From: Pectobacterium sp. CFBP8739
GTDB lineage: Bacteria > Pseudomonadota > Gammaproteobacteria > Enterobacterales > Enterobacteriaceae
Reading direction: 5' to 3'
Assembly: GCF_013449375.1 (NCBI RefSeq)
Contig: NZ_JACDRR010000007.1
Location: forward strand, 306,827-370,826
Length of the DNA stretch: 64,000 nt
The notes under the pieces were generated by a model, which was not told the DNA's origin, did no database searches, and worked only from the letters and a program-made list of their open reading frames with translations. Position 1 is the first letter of the stretch. Each line of letters begins with the position of its first letter. A program made the position numbers and the translations under genes. Below are positions 43,172 to 51,904 of the stretch, piece after piece.

Positions 43172-43648
43172 ATGTCCGATAAACAGATTCGCCCGCCACT
43201 TCCTCCTTTCACTCGCGAAACGGCGATTGAGAAGGTGCGACTCGCTGAAGATGGCTGGAACAGCCGGGATGCCGAAAAGGTATCGCTGGCCTACACGCTG
43301 GACACCAAATGGCGTAATCGCGCCGAGTTTGCAACCAATCGTGAAGAAGCCAAAGGTTTCCTCATGCGGAAGTGGAAAAAAGAACTTGAGTATCGTCTGA
43401 TTAAAGAGCTGTGGGCGTTTACTGACAACCGCATCGCCGTGCGGTACGCCTATGAATGGCATGATGATTCGGGTAACTGGTTCCGCTCTTATGGCAATGA
43501 AAACTGGGAATTTGAAGCAGATGGCCTGATGCACCGCCGTTTCGCCTGCATCAACGACATGCCGATTAAAGAGAGTGAACGCAAGTTTCACTGGCCACTG
43601 GGTCGCCGTCCGGATGATCATCCAGGTCTGTCGGAGTTGGGTCTTTAA
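43172..43648 (+). CDS. NTF2-like protein (DUF1348 family)
   Basis: The 158-residue protein reads [47 protein letters not shown], then [21 protein letters not shown] and [25 protein letters not shown]. This is the DUF1348 group of the NTF2/SnoaL cone fold. The function is unknown. GGAGG lies before the ATG at 43172. It follows a TetR gene and ends in a strong terminator, forming a closed two-gene module. Confidence 0.88.
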   Translation: MSDKQIRPPLPPFTRETAIEKVRLAEDGWNSRDAEKVSLAYTLDTKWRNRAEFATNREEAKGFLMRKWKKELEYRLIKELWAFTDNRIAVRYAYEWHDDSGNWFRSYGNENWEFEADGLMHRRFACINDMPIKESERKFHWPLGRRPDDHPGLSELGL

Positions 43649-43670
43649 CTTTCTCAATGTTGTTCCGATA

Positions 43671-43706
43671 AGCCCCCGACGACTGTCTCAGCCGGGGGCT
43701 TTTTCT
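43671..43706 (+). terminator. Rho-independent terminator after the NTF2-like gene
   Basis: AGCCCCCG pairs with CGGGGGCT around a 14-base loop, followed by TTTTCT. It starts 23 bases after the stop codon. Confidence 0.85.
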
Positions 43707-43770
43707 CAACTTAAAAATGACGGCCTCTATTTATCGCACTATTGATGCCATTCGGATGAGGTTATTTTCG

Positions 43771-44496
43771 CTACGCTTTTGACCGGCAATAATATGATTC
43801 CAGTTTGTCGAGGAACGCGAATAAAACCCTATTCATTTCACTGTAGTCATGAGCCCGTAGTTCTTCTGGGGTGTTGATGAAACGATATTTTTCGGCCTGA
43901 CTTAATTCCTTATCTGAGTGTGCAATTAATAATTCGACGACATCCGGCGTGAGTTCCATGTGGCATTGAAACCCGTAAACCAGTTCGGAATAAGCAATTA
44001 TTTGGCGTGGGCATCCTTCGCTGTAGGCGATAATTTTAGCCTCAGGCGTCAGGCCCGGCATATCGTTATGCCAGTGACCTACGTTGAGCTGACTTCCGAA
44101 GTGAGAGAACATCTCGCTTTGGGGGCCAGTATCCGTCAGAAAAATGGGGAACACGCCTATCTCTTTTTCCGGGCTGTGAGCAAACGGGGCACCCAGCGCT
44201 TCGCCAATCAGTTGAGAGCCCAGACAGACACCAATGATGGCTTTACCGAAACTCACTGCAGAGGCAATCAGCGCTTGCTCAGCTTTTGAATCGAAATGGG
44301 CGCATTGATCTACGGTGAAGGCAGGATCCTGTGGACCGCCCATCACGATCAACAAATCGATGTCCCGCGCATCTTGCGGCAGTTTCTCGCCCGCATAAAC
44401 ACGGGAAAACGTTATTTCATGACCACGACTCATGGCCCAGGTTTCATAAGCGCCGGGCGCTTCGAAACTTTCATGCACAATAAAATGTACTCGCAT
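43771..44496 (-). CDS. Glutamine amidotransferase-like protein (GuaA class)
   Basis: The 241-residue protein carries LLIVMGGPQDP (oxyanion strand), IIGVCLGSQLIGEALGA with nucleophile Cys91, and YGFQCHMELTPD with the catalytic His/Glu. It belongs to the stand-alone class I glutamine amidotransferases, a different subgroup from the one at 8439. AGGAG precedes its ATG. Its start region lies directly against the broken 5-prime end of a LysR gene, so this gene or its flank probably replaced the LysR head. Confidence 0.87.
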   Translation of the reverse strand: MRVHFIVHESFEAPGAYETWAMSRGHEITFSRVYAGEKLPQDARDIDLLIVMGGPQDPAFTVDQCAHFDSKAEQALIASAVSFGKAIIGVCLGSQLIGEALGAPFAHSPEKEIGVFPIFLTDTGPQSEMFSHFGSQLNVGHWHNDMPGLTPEAKIIAYSEGCPRQIIAYSELVYGFQCHMELTPDVVELLIAHSDKELSQAEKYRFINTPEELRAHDYSEMNRVLFAFLDKLESYYCRSKA

Positions 44497-44510
44497 TGGC
44501 GTATGCTCCT

Positions 44511-45266
44511 GTGCAGGCGCGCCTGTTTAACCGGACAACGAGGCGGGTCAGCCTTACCCCGGAAGGTTTGCAGTATCTCGGTGAGTGCAGGGAAATTCTC
44601 TCATTAATCGAACATGCGGAATCCGGCCTGAAGGATTCCGTCAGGCGACCACAGGGGCGTCTGCGAGTTGATATGCCGGGTGGGATTGCTCATTTCATCG
44701 TTATGCCAAACCTGAAAGACTTTTACCGGCTTTATCCGGATATTTACCTGATGATTGGAGTGAGCGATCGACAGGTCAATCTCGTTCAGGAGGGCGTGGA
44801 CTGCGTAATCAGAACGGGGGAGCTGAATAACTCTACGCTTGTGGCCCGTCCGCTTGGCCGTTTTCGGTGGATCACTTGCGCCTCACCGGACTATCTCAGG
44901 GAGTATGGTATTCCTGAGAGACCTGAAGCGTTGTCACAGCATCGGGCCATTCACTACTTTTCCGGTTCTGCCAGGCGCGCGGATGAACTGCATTTCCTGC
45001 GTGGTACTGAGACGTTGTCCGTGCCAGTAAAGGGAAATGCCGCCGTTAATGAAACGGGACTCTATATTAAAATGTGTCTTGACGGTTTTGGGCTGGCACA
45101 GCTTGCTGAAAGCATCGTATTTGAGAATCTTCAGGAAGGGAGACTTGTTGAGGTTATGGCTGACTGGCAGCCGCCATCAGTTCCGGTCACATTACTTTAC
45201 CCACATCAGCGTTTTCTTTCTCCGGCCGTTCGCGCGTTTGCAGACTGGGTTGCCACTATTCTATGA
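44511..45266 (+). pseudogene. LysR-family regulator lacking its DNA-binding domain
   Basis: The frame begins in the middle of a LysR protein, at RLFNRTTRRVSLTPEGLQYL. It then covers the whole effector domain (GRLRVDMPGGIAHFIVMPNLKDFYRLYPDIYLMIGVSDRQVNLVQEGVDCVIRTGEL). The first 45 or so residues with the helix-turn-helix are missing. Open codons upstream of 44511 come from the amidotransferase promoter. Without the DNA-binding domain it cannot act as a normal regulator. It is a 5-prime-truncated relic. Confidence 0.8.
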
Positions 45267-45320
45267 AGCACTCGTGCCAGCGCTATGAATGTCTTCTCCT
45301 CGCAAAGCGGAACGTACCTC

Positions 45321-45577
45321 GTTCGAAATGACTGTGTTGTGCCAGATATAGTCATTCGAACCCTGAGGGTTACACTTTTAAGTGATTCAGGGTATGCGCT
45401 TACTGGTTACGAATATTGTGCCAGAATCATGTGATCTGATGATTGCCGCTTTGCTTTCGAGCCAGTAAGTGCTCCACGTTCGCTAACGAATACTCAGGGC
45501 ATGCAGATAAACTGCTGACTATATTTCTTTCGAAGGGCGTGGAATGCATACCAATCCCCGGTTAAAAGGAGTTGGTG
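45321..45577 (+). other. Structured region 5-prime of the IS110 transposase, possible bridge RNA
   Basis: Three nested inverted repeats occur before the transposase: 45321-45361 (GTTCGAAATGACT/AGTCATTCGAAC, one bulge), 45361-45392 (CCCTGA/TCAGGG with inner CACTT/AAGTG) and 45396-45472 (GCGCTTACTGG/CCAGTAAGTGC). IS110-group elements carry a structured bridge RNA in this position. The assignment is inference. Confidence 0.45.
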
Positions 45578-46816
45578 ATGACTGCTATACATCAGTTTGC
45601 TGCTCATGTTGGTCTGGATTGGGCGGATAAAAAGCACGATGTCTGCGTTCAGTTTAAAAACGGTGAGCGCACATTCCATGTGATTAACCATACGCCGGAA
45701 GCGCTTGATACCTGGCTCAATGAGTTGCACCAGAAGGTCAAAGGCAGGATCGCTATCGCCCTTGAACTGAAGAAAGGCCCGGTAGTATATGCTCTCCAGA
45801 AGTACCCCTTTATTACTGTCTTTCCTGTACACGCGTTATCATTGGCCCGCTATAGGCAGACCTTCTGGCCAAGTGGTGCGAAGGATGATCCTCAGGATGC
45901 CGAGTTGGCGTTAGATCTGATGCTACGCTATCCCCAAAAGATTAAAGCCATCGAACCCGACAATGCTGATATCCGTTTACTTCTACAACTAGTCGAGCAG
46001 CGTAGGCTGCTGGTAGAAGACAAACGCCGCTTCGTTAATCGGCTCATTAACACGCTTAAGCAGTATTATCCTCAACCCCTAGAATGGTTCTCGCATCGGG
46101 ACAGTTCATTGTTCTGTGAGCTCATAATCCGCTGGCCAAGCCTGCAACAGCTCAAACGTGCCCGGAGTGATACCGTCCGTCATTTTATGAACGCAAGAGG
46201 TGGTCCCGCTGTTGCGTATACAGAACAGCGGGTTACAAGCATTGCCAACGCGATTCCCCTGACCACTGATAAAAGTGTCATCGAGGCGAACGCGCTAATG
46301 GCAATAGCTCTTGCATCACAAATCAAACTTGTAGGTGAACTTATCAGAACCTACGACGAACGAATCGAATCGTTATTCGATACACTTCCGGATGCAGAGC
46401 TGTTCAAATCACTACCGGGCATGGGGCCGTGTATGGGCCCACGTATGCTTGCCGCACTGGGTGATAACCGCGACCGCTTCAACAGCGCTGAGGAAATTCA
46501 AAACTACGCAGGTATTGCTCCGGTGACTGAACGAAGTGGCCAGAAATCTTGGGTTCACTGGCGATGGCAGTGTGCCAAGTTCGTCAGGCAAACCTTTGTC
46601 GAATGGGCTGCCAAAACGGTTAACTCATCATACTGGGCCAAGCTGTATTATCAGGGGATGCGAGAAAAAGGAAAATCTCATCAATCAGCGATCCGGGCTC
46701 TGGCATTCAAATGGATAAGGATTATTTACCGCTGCTGGAAGACCAGAACCCGTTATGACGAAGCGAAATATTTGCTGGCACTGGAAGCGCGAAAATCGCC
46801 CTTACTAATGCCGTAG
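45578..46816 (+). CDS. IS110-family transposase (DEDD recombinase)
   Basis: The 412-residue protein has an N-terminal RuvC-like DEDD domain: HVGLDWADKKHDVCVQFKNG (first Asp), IAIALELKKGPVVYALQ (Glu), and YRQTFWPSGAKDDPQDAELALDLML (Asp pair). The C-terminal transposase_20 domain reads LFDTLPDAELFKSLPGMGPCMGPRMLAALGDNRDRFNSAEEIQNYAGIAPVTERSG with the conserved serine. AAAGGAG lies six bases before the ATG at 45578. Such recombinases move by an RNA-guided reaction with a bridge RNA. The frame appears intact. Confidence 0.93.
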   Translation: MTAIHQFAAHVGLDWADKKHDVCVQFKNGERTFHVINHTPEALDTWLNELHQKVKGRIAIALELKKGPVVYALQKYPFITVFPVHALSLARYRQTFWPSGAKDDPQDAELALDLMLRYPQKIKAIEPDNADIRLLLQLVEQRRLLVEDKRRFVNRLINTLKQYYPQPLEWFSHRDSSLFCELIIRWPSLQQLKRARSDTVRHFMNARGGPAVAYTEQRVTSIANAIPLTTDKSVIEANALMAIALASQIKLVGELIRTYDERIESLFDTLPDAELFKSLPGMGPCMGPRMLAALGDNRDRFNSAEEIQNYAGIAPVTERSGQKSWVHWRWQCAKFVRQTFVEWAAKTVNSSYWAKLYYQGMREKGKSHQSAIRALAFKWIRIIYRCWKTRTRYDEAKYLLALEARKSPLLMP

Positions 46817-46905
46817 AAAGCTTGTCGAATGTCTCAGGGCGTGAAGCGGACGTGGATACTTTATTAATATGCACTGCTCAGAAAAATTCCTGTTATCCAG
46901 CAAAT

Positions 46906-47454
46906 TCAATCCTTACGTGCATCCTGACTGAGAAGACGTGTGCGGCAAACATCCAGAATCTCATCTGCCAGAGCGGAATCATCCGGGCAGGCACGGGACA
47001 GCACCAAGGCACCGACAAGATGCGCGATGGTGTCTATCAGATCAGCGCGCGTGCTATTTTCAGTTCCTAAAACTGCCAGTTGGTGTTCAACTCCGGCCGC
47101 AAATGTCTCCTTGATTGACGCAGATTGACGTGCTGCATCAGTACCCAGAGCAGACATCACACATCCTTTTCCCATGTCATCACGATGTTGCCGGGAGAGA
47201 TAGTATTCAATAAATTTTTCTCGGTCCACACCCGCTGTGCTTTCTGCGGAGCGCGTAAAACCGCAGCTCATTGCCTCCGCCATCAGATCAGCCTTGGAAC
47301 CAAAATGCTTGTAGAACCCCCCGTGAGTTAAGCCTGCCGCTGACATCAGTTCCGCGACGCCCACACCATCGTAACCTCGCTCACGAAAAAGTTCTGAGGC
47401 CGTTTCAACAATGCGCATTCGGTTTTCCCGAACCTGCTCTTTCGACACTTTCAT
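46906..47454 (-). CDS. TetR-family transcriptional regulator
   Basis: The 182-residue protein has the TetR helix-turn-helix (RIVETASELFRERGYDGVGVAELMSAAGLTHGGFYKHFGSKADLMAEAM) and a C-terminal domain with CVMSALGTDAARQSASIKETFAAGVE, close to the TetR_C_11/AcuR-like group. AGGAAAGT precedes the ATG. It is divergent from an Old Yellow Enzyme gene, the same arrangement in which related regulators respond to electrophiles such as acrylate or N-ethylmaleimide. Confidence 0.9.
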   Translation of the reverse strand: MKVSKEQVRENRMRIVETASELFRERGYDGVGVAELMSAAGLTHGGFYKHFGSKADLMAEAMSCGFTRSAESTAGVDREKFIEYYLSRQHRDDMGKGCVMSALGTDAARQSASIKETFAAGVEHQLAVLGTENSTRADLIDTIAHLVGALVLSRACPDDSALADEILDVCRTRLLSQDARKD

Positions 47455-47502
47455 ACTTTCCTGTCCCTCTCAAAAATAGGGTTTAAGTATACATTGATGA
47501 TA

Positions 47503-47520
47503 ACCATAATCAAACTACTT
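47503..47520. promoter_or_regulatory. Inverted repeat in the TetR/OYE promoter region
   Basis: TTGAT and ATCAA flank an 8-9 base centre in the divergent intergenic region. It is a possible operator for the TetR protein. The flanks hold several further GAT/ATC repeats, so the exact site is uncertain. Confidence 0.35.
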
Positions 47521-47588
47521 GACTTTATAGATTACGATCATCATCATTATATTAACACCACGACCAACCACTTAGCAGGCGAATACAC

Positions 47589-48680
47589 ATGACGAACCAA
47601 ACATTATTTCAACCCTATAAACTCGGCTCTATAACACTAGCCAACCATATCGTGATGGCACCCCTGACGCGTAACCGTGCCGGAGCAGGTCTGGTTCCTG
47701 GAGAGCTGGCAGCAACCTACTACGCCCAGCGTGCCACCGCTGGATTGCTGATTACCGAAGCCACCCAGATCTCAGCTCAGGCGCAGGGCTATCAGGATAC
47801 GCCGGGGATCTATACACAAGCTCAAATCGATGGCTGGCGCAAAGTGACTGATGCAGTGCACGCCAAAGGTGGGCGCATATTTGTTCAACTTTGGCACGTA
47901 GGACGAATTTCGCATGTCGATTTGCAACCTGGTGGCGCTGCGCCGGTCGCCCCGTCAGCCATTCGCGCCGAGACTAAGACCTTTGTGAACAATGGATTTG
48001 CTGACGTATCCGGGCCTCGCGCGCTTGAGTTGCAGGAAATACAGGGGATTATCGACGACTTCAGAAAGGCTTCTGCCAATGCCATTACCGCCGGGTTTGA
48101 TGGCGTAGAGATCCATGGCGCGAATGGTTATCTGCTGGAACAGTTTCTTAAAGACGGTGCCAATCAGCGTACCGATGAGTACGGCGGCTCTGTCGAGAAC
48201 CGCGCACGTCTGCTGTTAGAAGTCACGGCAGCCGTTAAAGAGGAGATCGGTGCTGATCGCACGGGTGTGCGCATTTCACCGGTTTCCCCTGTTAATGCGA
48301 TTTCATGCAGTGATCCGCAGCCACAATATGACTACGTCGCGGATCAACTCAATGCATTAGGTATAGTGTATCTCCACGTTGTTGAAGGCGCGACGGGCGG
48401 CTCGCGTGATGCATCTCCGTTCGATTATGACTCCCTGCGCCGGCATTTTAAAAACACCTACATCGGCAACAACGGCTATGATCTGGCGCTGGCTTCCGCT
48501 CAACTTGCGGAAGGTAAAGCCGATCTGTTCGCGTTCGGTCGCTCGTTCATTTCTAACCCGGATCTGGTCGAAAGGCTGAAGACGGGAGCGCCTCTGGCCT
48601 CACTCAATCCTGAAACACTTTATGGTGGTGGTGCAGCGGGATATACCGATTACCCATCGTTTACTGAGACCAGCAAGTAA
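47589..48680 (+). CDS. nemA: Old Yellow Enzyme, NemA-like alkene reductase
   Basis: The 363-residue FMN enzyme is of the classical OYE group: LFQPYKLGSITLANHIVMAPLTRNRA, IFVQLWHVGRISH, DGVEIHGANGYLLEQFLKDGANQRTDEYGGSVENRARLLLEV with the His/Asn substrate pair, and FAFGRSFISNPDL. It reduces electrophilic alkenes, maleimides and nitro compounds with NADPH. It is divergent from a TetR gene and heads a same-strand run of two SDRs, a small membrane protein and an MDR-type reductase. The name nemA denotes the family, not proven orthology. Confidence 0.9.
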   Translation: MTNQTLFQPYKLGSITLANHIVMAPLTRNRAGAGLVPGELAATYYAQRATAGLLITEATQISAQAQGYQDTPGIYTQAQIDGWRKVTDAVHAKGGRIFVQLWHVGRISHVDLQPGGAAPVAPSAIRAETKTFVNNGFADVSGPRALELQEIQGIIDDFRKASANAITAGFDGVEIHGANGYLLEQFLKDGANQRTDEYGGSVENRARLLLEVTAAVKEEIGADRTGVRISPVSPVNAISCSDPQPQYDYVADQLNALGIVYLHVVEGATGGSRDASPFDYDSLRRHFKNTYIGNNGYDLALASAQLAEGKADLFAFGRSFISNPDLVERLKTGAPLASLNPETLYGGGAAGYTDYPSFTETSK

Positions 48681-48755
48681 AGTTGCCGGTGTCACGGTTC
48701 TACCTGTATCGCACATTGCGAATTCTGTTTACACATTAATAAAGAAGATCAACTT

Positions 48756-49538
48756 ATGACTAAAGCTTCAGTTCTCATTACAGGCGCATCCACGGGTATT
48801 GGTGCTGTTTACGCTGAGCGGTTCGCCCGCCGGGGCCACGACCTTGTTCTGGTCGCGCGCGACAAAGCGAAATTAGAGATACTGGCCGCGCGTCTGCGAC
48901 AGGAAAATGCTATTTCTGTCGACGTTCTGCCTGCCGACCTCACGCAAACGAGTGATTTAGCAGTGGTCGAAGCTCGCCTGCGTGAAGACACACGGATTGG
49001 CATTCTCATCAATAACGCGGGTATCGCGCAGTCCGGCAGTTTTACCGAGCAGACGCCTGAATCGATAGAAAGCCTTATCGCGCTTAACGTCACCGCCCTG
49101 ACAAGGCTGGCGAGTGCTGTGGCACCACGACTGGTCAAAGCCGGAGAAGGCTCGATCGTCAATATCAGTTCCGTTGTCGGCCTCGCGCCGGAATTTGCTA
49201 TGACGGTTTACGGCGCAACCAAAGCCTTTGTGCTTTTCTTGTCTCAGGGAATGAATGTAGAGCTGTCATCCAAGGGCATTTATATCCAAGCGGTGCTCCC
49301 TGCCGGTACTTATACGGAAATCTGGGACCGTGCGGGTATCGACATCAGTAACTCGCCAAAATTCATGGAAGTGGGCGAGTTAGTGGATGCCGCACTGGTG
49401 GGCTTTGATCGTCGTGAACTGGTCACCATCCCGCCATTACATAATGCTGAACGCTGGGACACCCTCGACGCTTCACGCCAGGCTTTGCTTTCAGACATCA
49501 AACAAGATGAAGCTGCAGAACGATATAAAGCGCTGTAG
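48756..49538 (+). CDS. Short-chain dehydrogenase
   Basis: The 260-residue protein is a classical SDR with ITGASTGIGAVYAERFARRGHDLVLVAR, INNAGIAQSG, NISSVVGLAPEFAMTVYGATKAFVLFLSQ (Ser-Tyr-Lys) and VLPAGTYTEIWDRAG. This matches the DltE/YqjQ-like group with arginine after the coenzyme strand, so NADP is likely. It lies 75 bases after the OYE gene. The substrate is unknown. Confidence 0.92.
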   Translation: MTKASVLITGASTGIGAVYAERFARRGHDLVLVARDKAKLEILAARLRQENAISVDVLPADLTQTSDLAVVEARLREDTRIGILINNAGIAQSGSFTEQTPESIESLIALNVTALTRLASAVAPRLVKAGEGSIVNISSVVGLAPEFAMTVYGATKAFVLFLSQGMNVELSSKGIYIQAVLPAGTYTEIWDRAGIDISNSPKFMEVGELVDAALVGFDRRELVTIPPLHNAERWDTLDASRQALLSDIKQDEAAERYKAL

Positions 49539-49671
49539 TCAATAAGGTGCACTCTGCAGAGCGGTCTTTTGGCTGTTCTGCAGAGAAGTGAACCCGACAC
49601 AAAACCCCTTACAGCGTGTCGTCTCATCAGCGATGAGAAACGTCAAACAAATCATGAAGGCCTTATTCAGC

Positions 49672-50490
49672 ATGACAAAAAAACGTGTAGCACTGGTTAC
49701 CGGCGCATCCTCAGGTATCGGCGAAGCGTCAGCTAATAAACTGTTAGCTGCGGGATATACTGTGTATGGCACCAGCAGGCGTGGCTCCCTGGCGGGAACG
49801 CATCCGTTTCCATTACTTACGCTTGATGTGACGGACGACGCTTCTGTCGGGGCAGTCATTGCGGAACTGCTGCGCCTGGAGGGGCAGATCGATATTCTGG
49901 TGAACAATGCGGGCTTCGGGGTCGCTCCGGCGGCGGCGGAAGAAAGTTCTGTCGAACAGGCCATGAGTATTTTCGACACAAACTTTTTGGGCATAGTCAG
50001 GTTAACGCGGGCGGTTGTCCCTCAGATGCGCCGTCAGGGCAGTGGGCGCATCATTAACATTGGCTCGATACTCGGGGTCGTTCCGTTGCCGTATGTGGCA
50101 CTTTATGCTGCCAGTAAGCATGCGGTTGAAGGATACACAGGAGCACTGGACCATGAGCTGCGCACGCAAGGTATCCGGGTTTCTGTGATTGAGCCTGCCT
50201 ACATAAAAACCCAGTTTGAAGCCAATAATATAGAGCCGGATGCCAAGCTTGAAGAGTATGACCTTATCCGGGCGAAGCTGGCGAAAGTAGTGAGCAAGGC
50301 TATGGCTGAAGCGGAAAGTCCGGAAGTTGTGGCAGATGTGGTGGTTAAAGCTGCTCAGGCTTTACAACCAAAGGTGCGTTACACAGCGGGAACGCTGGCC
50401 GGTAAATTGAATTTTCTTCTCAGATTCGCGCCAGCAAAAATCCTGGATAAGGTTGTGCGAAATAGCCTTCAGCTTGATGCGAAAGAATAA
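49672..50490 (+). CDS. Short-chain dehydrogenase
   Basis: The protein (272 residues) has LVTGASSGIGEASANKLLAAGYTVYGTSRRG, VNNAGFGVAPAAA, NIGSILGVVPLPYVALYAASKHAVEGYTGALDHELRTQGIRVSVIEPAYIKTQFE, and a C-terminal KVRYTAGTLAGKLNFLLRFAPAKILDKVVR. It resembles the 17-beta-hydroxysteroid-dehydrogenase-like SDRs. The start at 49672 is chosen by the coenzyme motif; ATGs at 49654 and 49633 are in frame and possible. It is followed after two bases by the membrane-protein gene, so the two are co-transcribed. Confidence 0.9.
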   Translation: MTKKRVALVTGASSGIGEASANKLLAAGYTVYGTSRRGSLAGTHPFPLLTLDVTDDASVGAVIAELLRLEGQIDILVNNAGFGVAPAAAEESSVEQAMSIFDTNFLGIVRLTRAVVPQMRRQGSGRIINIGSILGVVPLPYVALYAASKHAVEGYTGALDHELRTQGIRVSVIEPAYIKTQFEANNIEPDAKLEEYDLIRAKLAKVVSKAMAEAESPEVVADVVVKAAQALQPKVRYTAGTLAGKLNFLLRFAPAKILDKVVRNSLQLDAKE

Positions 50491-50492
50491 AA

Positions 50493-50888
50493 ATGAAATT
50501 TTCGCGACTGGCTATTCTGGCATCTGTGTTGTTTTTCATTCTTGCAACGGTATGGATGTTTTTCCCGGAAAAACTCCTCACCCTGTGGGGAATTGAAATC
50601 ACGCCAGGTACTGATGTGCTCGGCCGACGTTCTGCCGCATTCTTTGCTGGAACAAGCTTAATGTGTTTTTTAGCGAGGAATGCTGAACCTTCCCCTACCC
50701 GATATGCTCTGGCCGCTGGTATTAGCACGATATCTTTCGTGTTAGCCGTGTCTGGCATCGTCGAATGGTGCGAAGGACATGTTAACGAGCAAATTCTTTT
50801 TGCCGTGTTTATCGAGCTGTTACTGGGAACAGCTTTTTCACTCAGCAACATGGGCACCCGGAAAATCGACAGGATAAACAACAAATGA
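50493..50888 (+). CDS. Small four-helix membrane protein, DUF4345-like
   Basis: The 131-residue protein has four hydrophobic helices: LAILASVLFFILATVWMFF, AAFFAGTSLMCFLA, YALAAGISTISFVLAVSGIVEW and ILFAVFIELLLGTAFSL. A short conserved loop reads PEKLLTLWGIEITPGTDVLGRRSAA. This layout resembles DUF4345-type proteins. Function is unknown. It is sandwiched between an SDR (two-base gap) and an MDR (four-base ATGA overlap), so it must be translated together with them and may anchor or support the redox step. Confidence 0.75.
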   Translation: MKFSRLAILASVLFFILATVWMFFPEKLLTLWGIEITPGTDVLGRRSAAFFAGTSLMCFLARNAEPSPTRYALAAGISTISFVLAVSGIVEWCEGHVNEQILFAVFIELLLGTAFSLSNMGTRKIDRINNK

Positions 50889-51904
50889 AGACTAAGACGA
50901 TGAAAGCGTTTACGTTTAAACGCTATGGTAAATCCCCTAAGCTGGGATTCGATGATCTGGATTATCCTTCCCCTAGGGCTGATGAAATCCTGGTGAAGGT
51001 ATGCGCGGTTGGACTGAACCCGATTGACAACATGATCCCAACCGGAATGTTTAAGCCGGTATTGCATTTTAAGCTCCCCGCAACACTGGGTAGCGACTTG
51101 TCCGGGATTGTCATTGCAACAGGGAGCCGAGTGACGCGTTTCAAGCCCGGTGACGAAATTTTCGCCAGCATTTTCGATAGGGAAATAGGATCTCTTGCCG
51201 AATTTGCCGTTTTTCCTGAAAGTCTCGCGGCTATTAAGCCTGCAAATCTGGATTTTGTGCAGGCAGCTTCACTCCCGATGGTGAGCCTCACCTCCTGGCA
51301 GGCGCTCACAGAGAGAGCGAATCTGCAGCCTGGACAGAAGGTTTTCATCCCGGCAGGTTCCGGGGGAATTGGGAGCTTTGCGATCCAACTGGCGAAGCAC
51401 CTTGGCGCAAAGGTGGGAACGACAACAAGTTCAGTGAATGTCGAGTGGGCAAATCGTCTTGGCGCAGATGAAGTGGTTGACTATAAAAAGCAGGAATTTG
51501 AAAACGTGCTGAGTGGCTACGATATTGTTCTGGGCACTGTCAGAGGGGATGCGATTGAAAAGTCCACTCAAATTCTTAAGCCTGGCGGAAAGATTATTTC
51601 TCTCATCGGGCCGTTAGACGCCGCGTTCGCACAGGCCCGAAGATTGAACTTCTTACTGCGTTTTGTGTTCGGGCTGATGAGCCGCAAGATTATACGTCTT
51701 ACGAAAAAACGGGGACTGAACTATTCATTTCTCTTTGTCCGTCCTGATGGCAATCAACTCACCCAAATCGGCAAACTCATAGAAGCTGAACAAATCAAGC
51801 CAGTGATCGACAAGGTGTTCCCCTTTACAGAGGCGAAAGAGGCTCTTGCCTACCTTGCCCAAGGGCATGCGAAAGGAAAAGTGATTGTTAAGATGCAGGA
51901 GTAA
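50885..51904 (+). CDS. MDR-family NADPH:quinone reductase-like oxidoreductase
   Basis: The 339-residue protein is a zinc-free medium-chain dehydrogenase: MKAFTFKRYGKSPKLGFDDLDYPSPRADEILVKVCAVGLNPID, PATLGSDLSGIVIATGSRVTRFKPGDEIFA, VFIPAGSGGIGSFAIQLAKHLGAKVGTTTSS (NADPH site) and VIDKVFPFTEAKEALAYLAQGHAKGKVIVKM. Such enzymes reduce quinones or enones. The start overlaps the previous stop (ATGA). An alternative ATG six codons later (MKAFTF) matches many relatives better. Confidence 0.9.
   Translation: MKTKTMKAFTFKRYGKSPKLGFDDLDYPSPRADEILVKVCAVGLNPIDNMIPTGMFKPVLHFKLPATLGSDLSGIVIATGSRVTRFKPGDEIFASIFDREIGSLAEFAVFPESLAAIKPANLDFVQAASLPMVSLTSWQALTERANLQPGQKVFIPAGSGGIGSFAIQLAKHLGAKVGTTTSSVNVEWANRLGADEVVDYKKQEFENVLSGYDIVLGTVRGDAIEKSTQILKPGGKIISLIGPLDAAFAQARRLNFLLRFVFGLMSRKIIRLTKKRGLNYSFLFVRPDGNQLTQIGKLIEAEQIKPVIDKVFPFTEAKEALAYLAQGHAKGKVIVKMQE

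Larger units (their letters stand above)
45321..46840 (+). mobile_element. IS110-family insertion element, ends approximate
   Basis: The transposase at 45578-46816 is intact. CTCAGGGC preceded by CGAAT occurs on both sides of it (45493-45500 and 46833-46840), a possible end or core repeat. IS110 elements lack long terminal inverted repeats and target duplications, so exact ends cannot be set from one copy. The element follows the truncated LysR gene and precedes a TetR gene. Confidence 0.7.
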
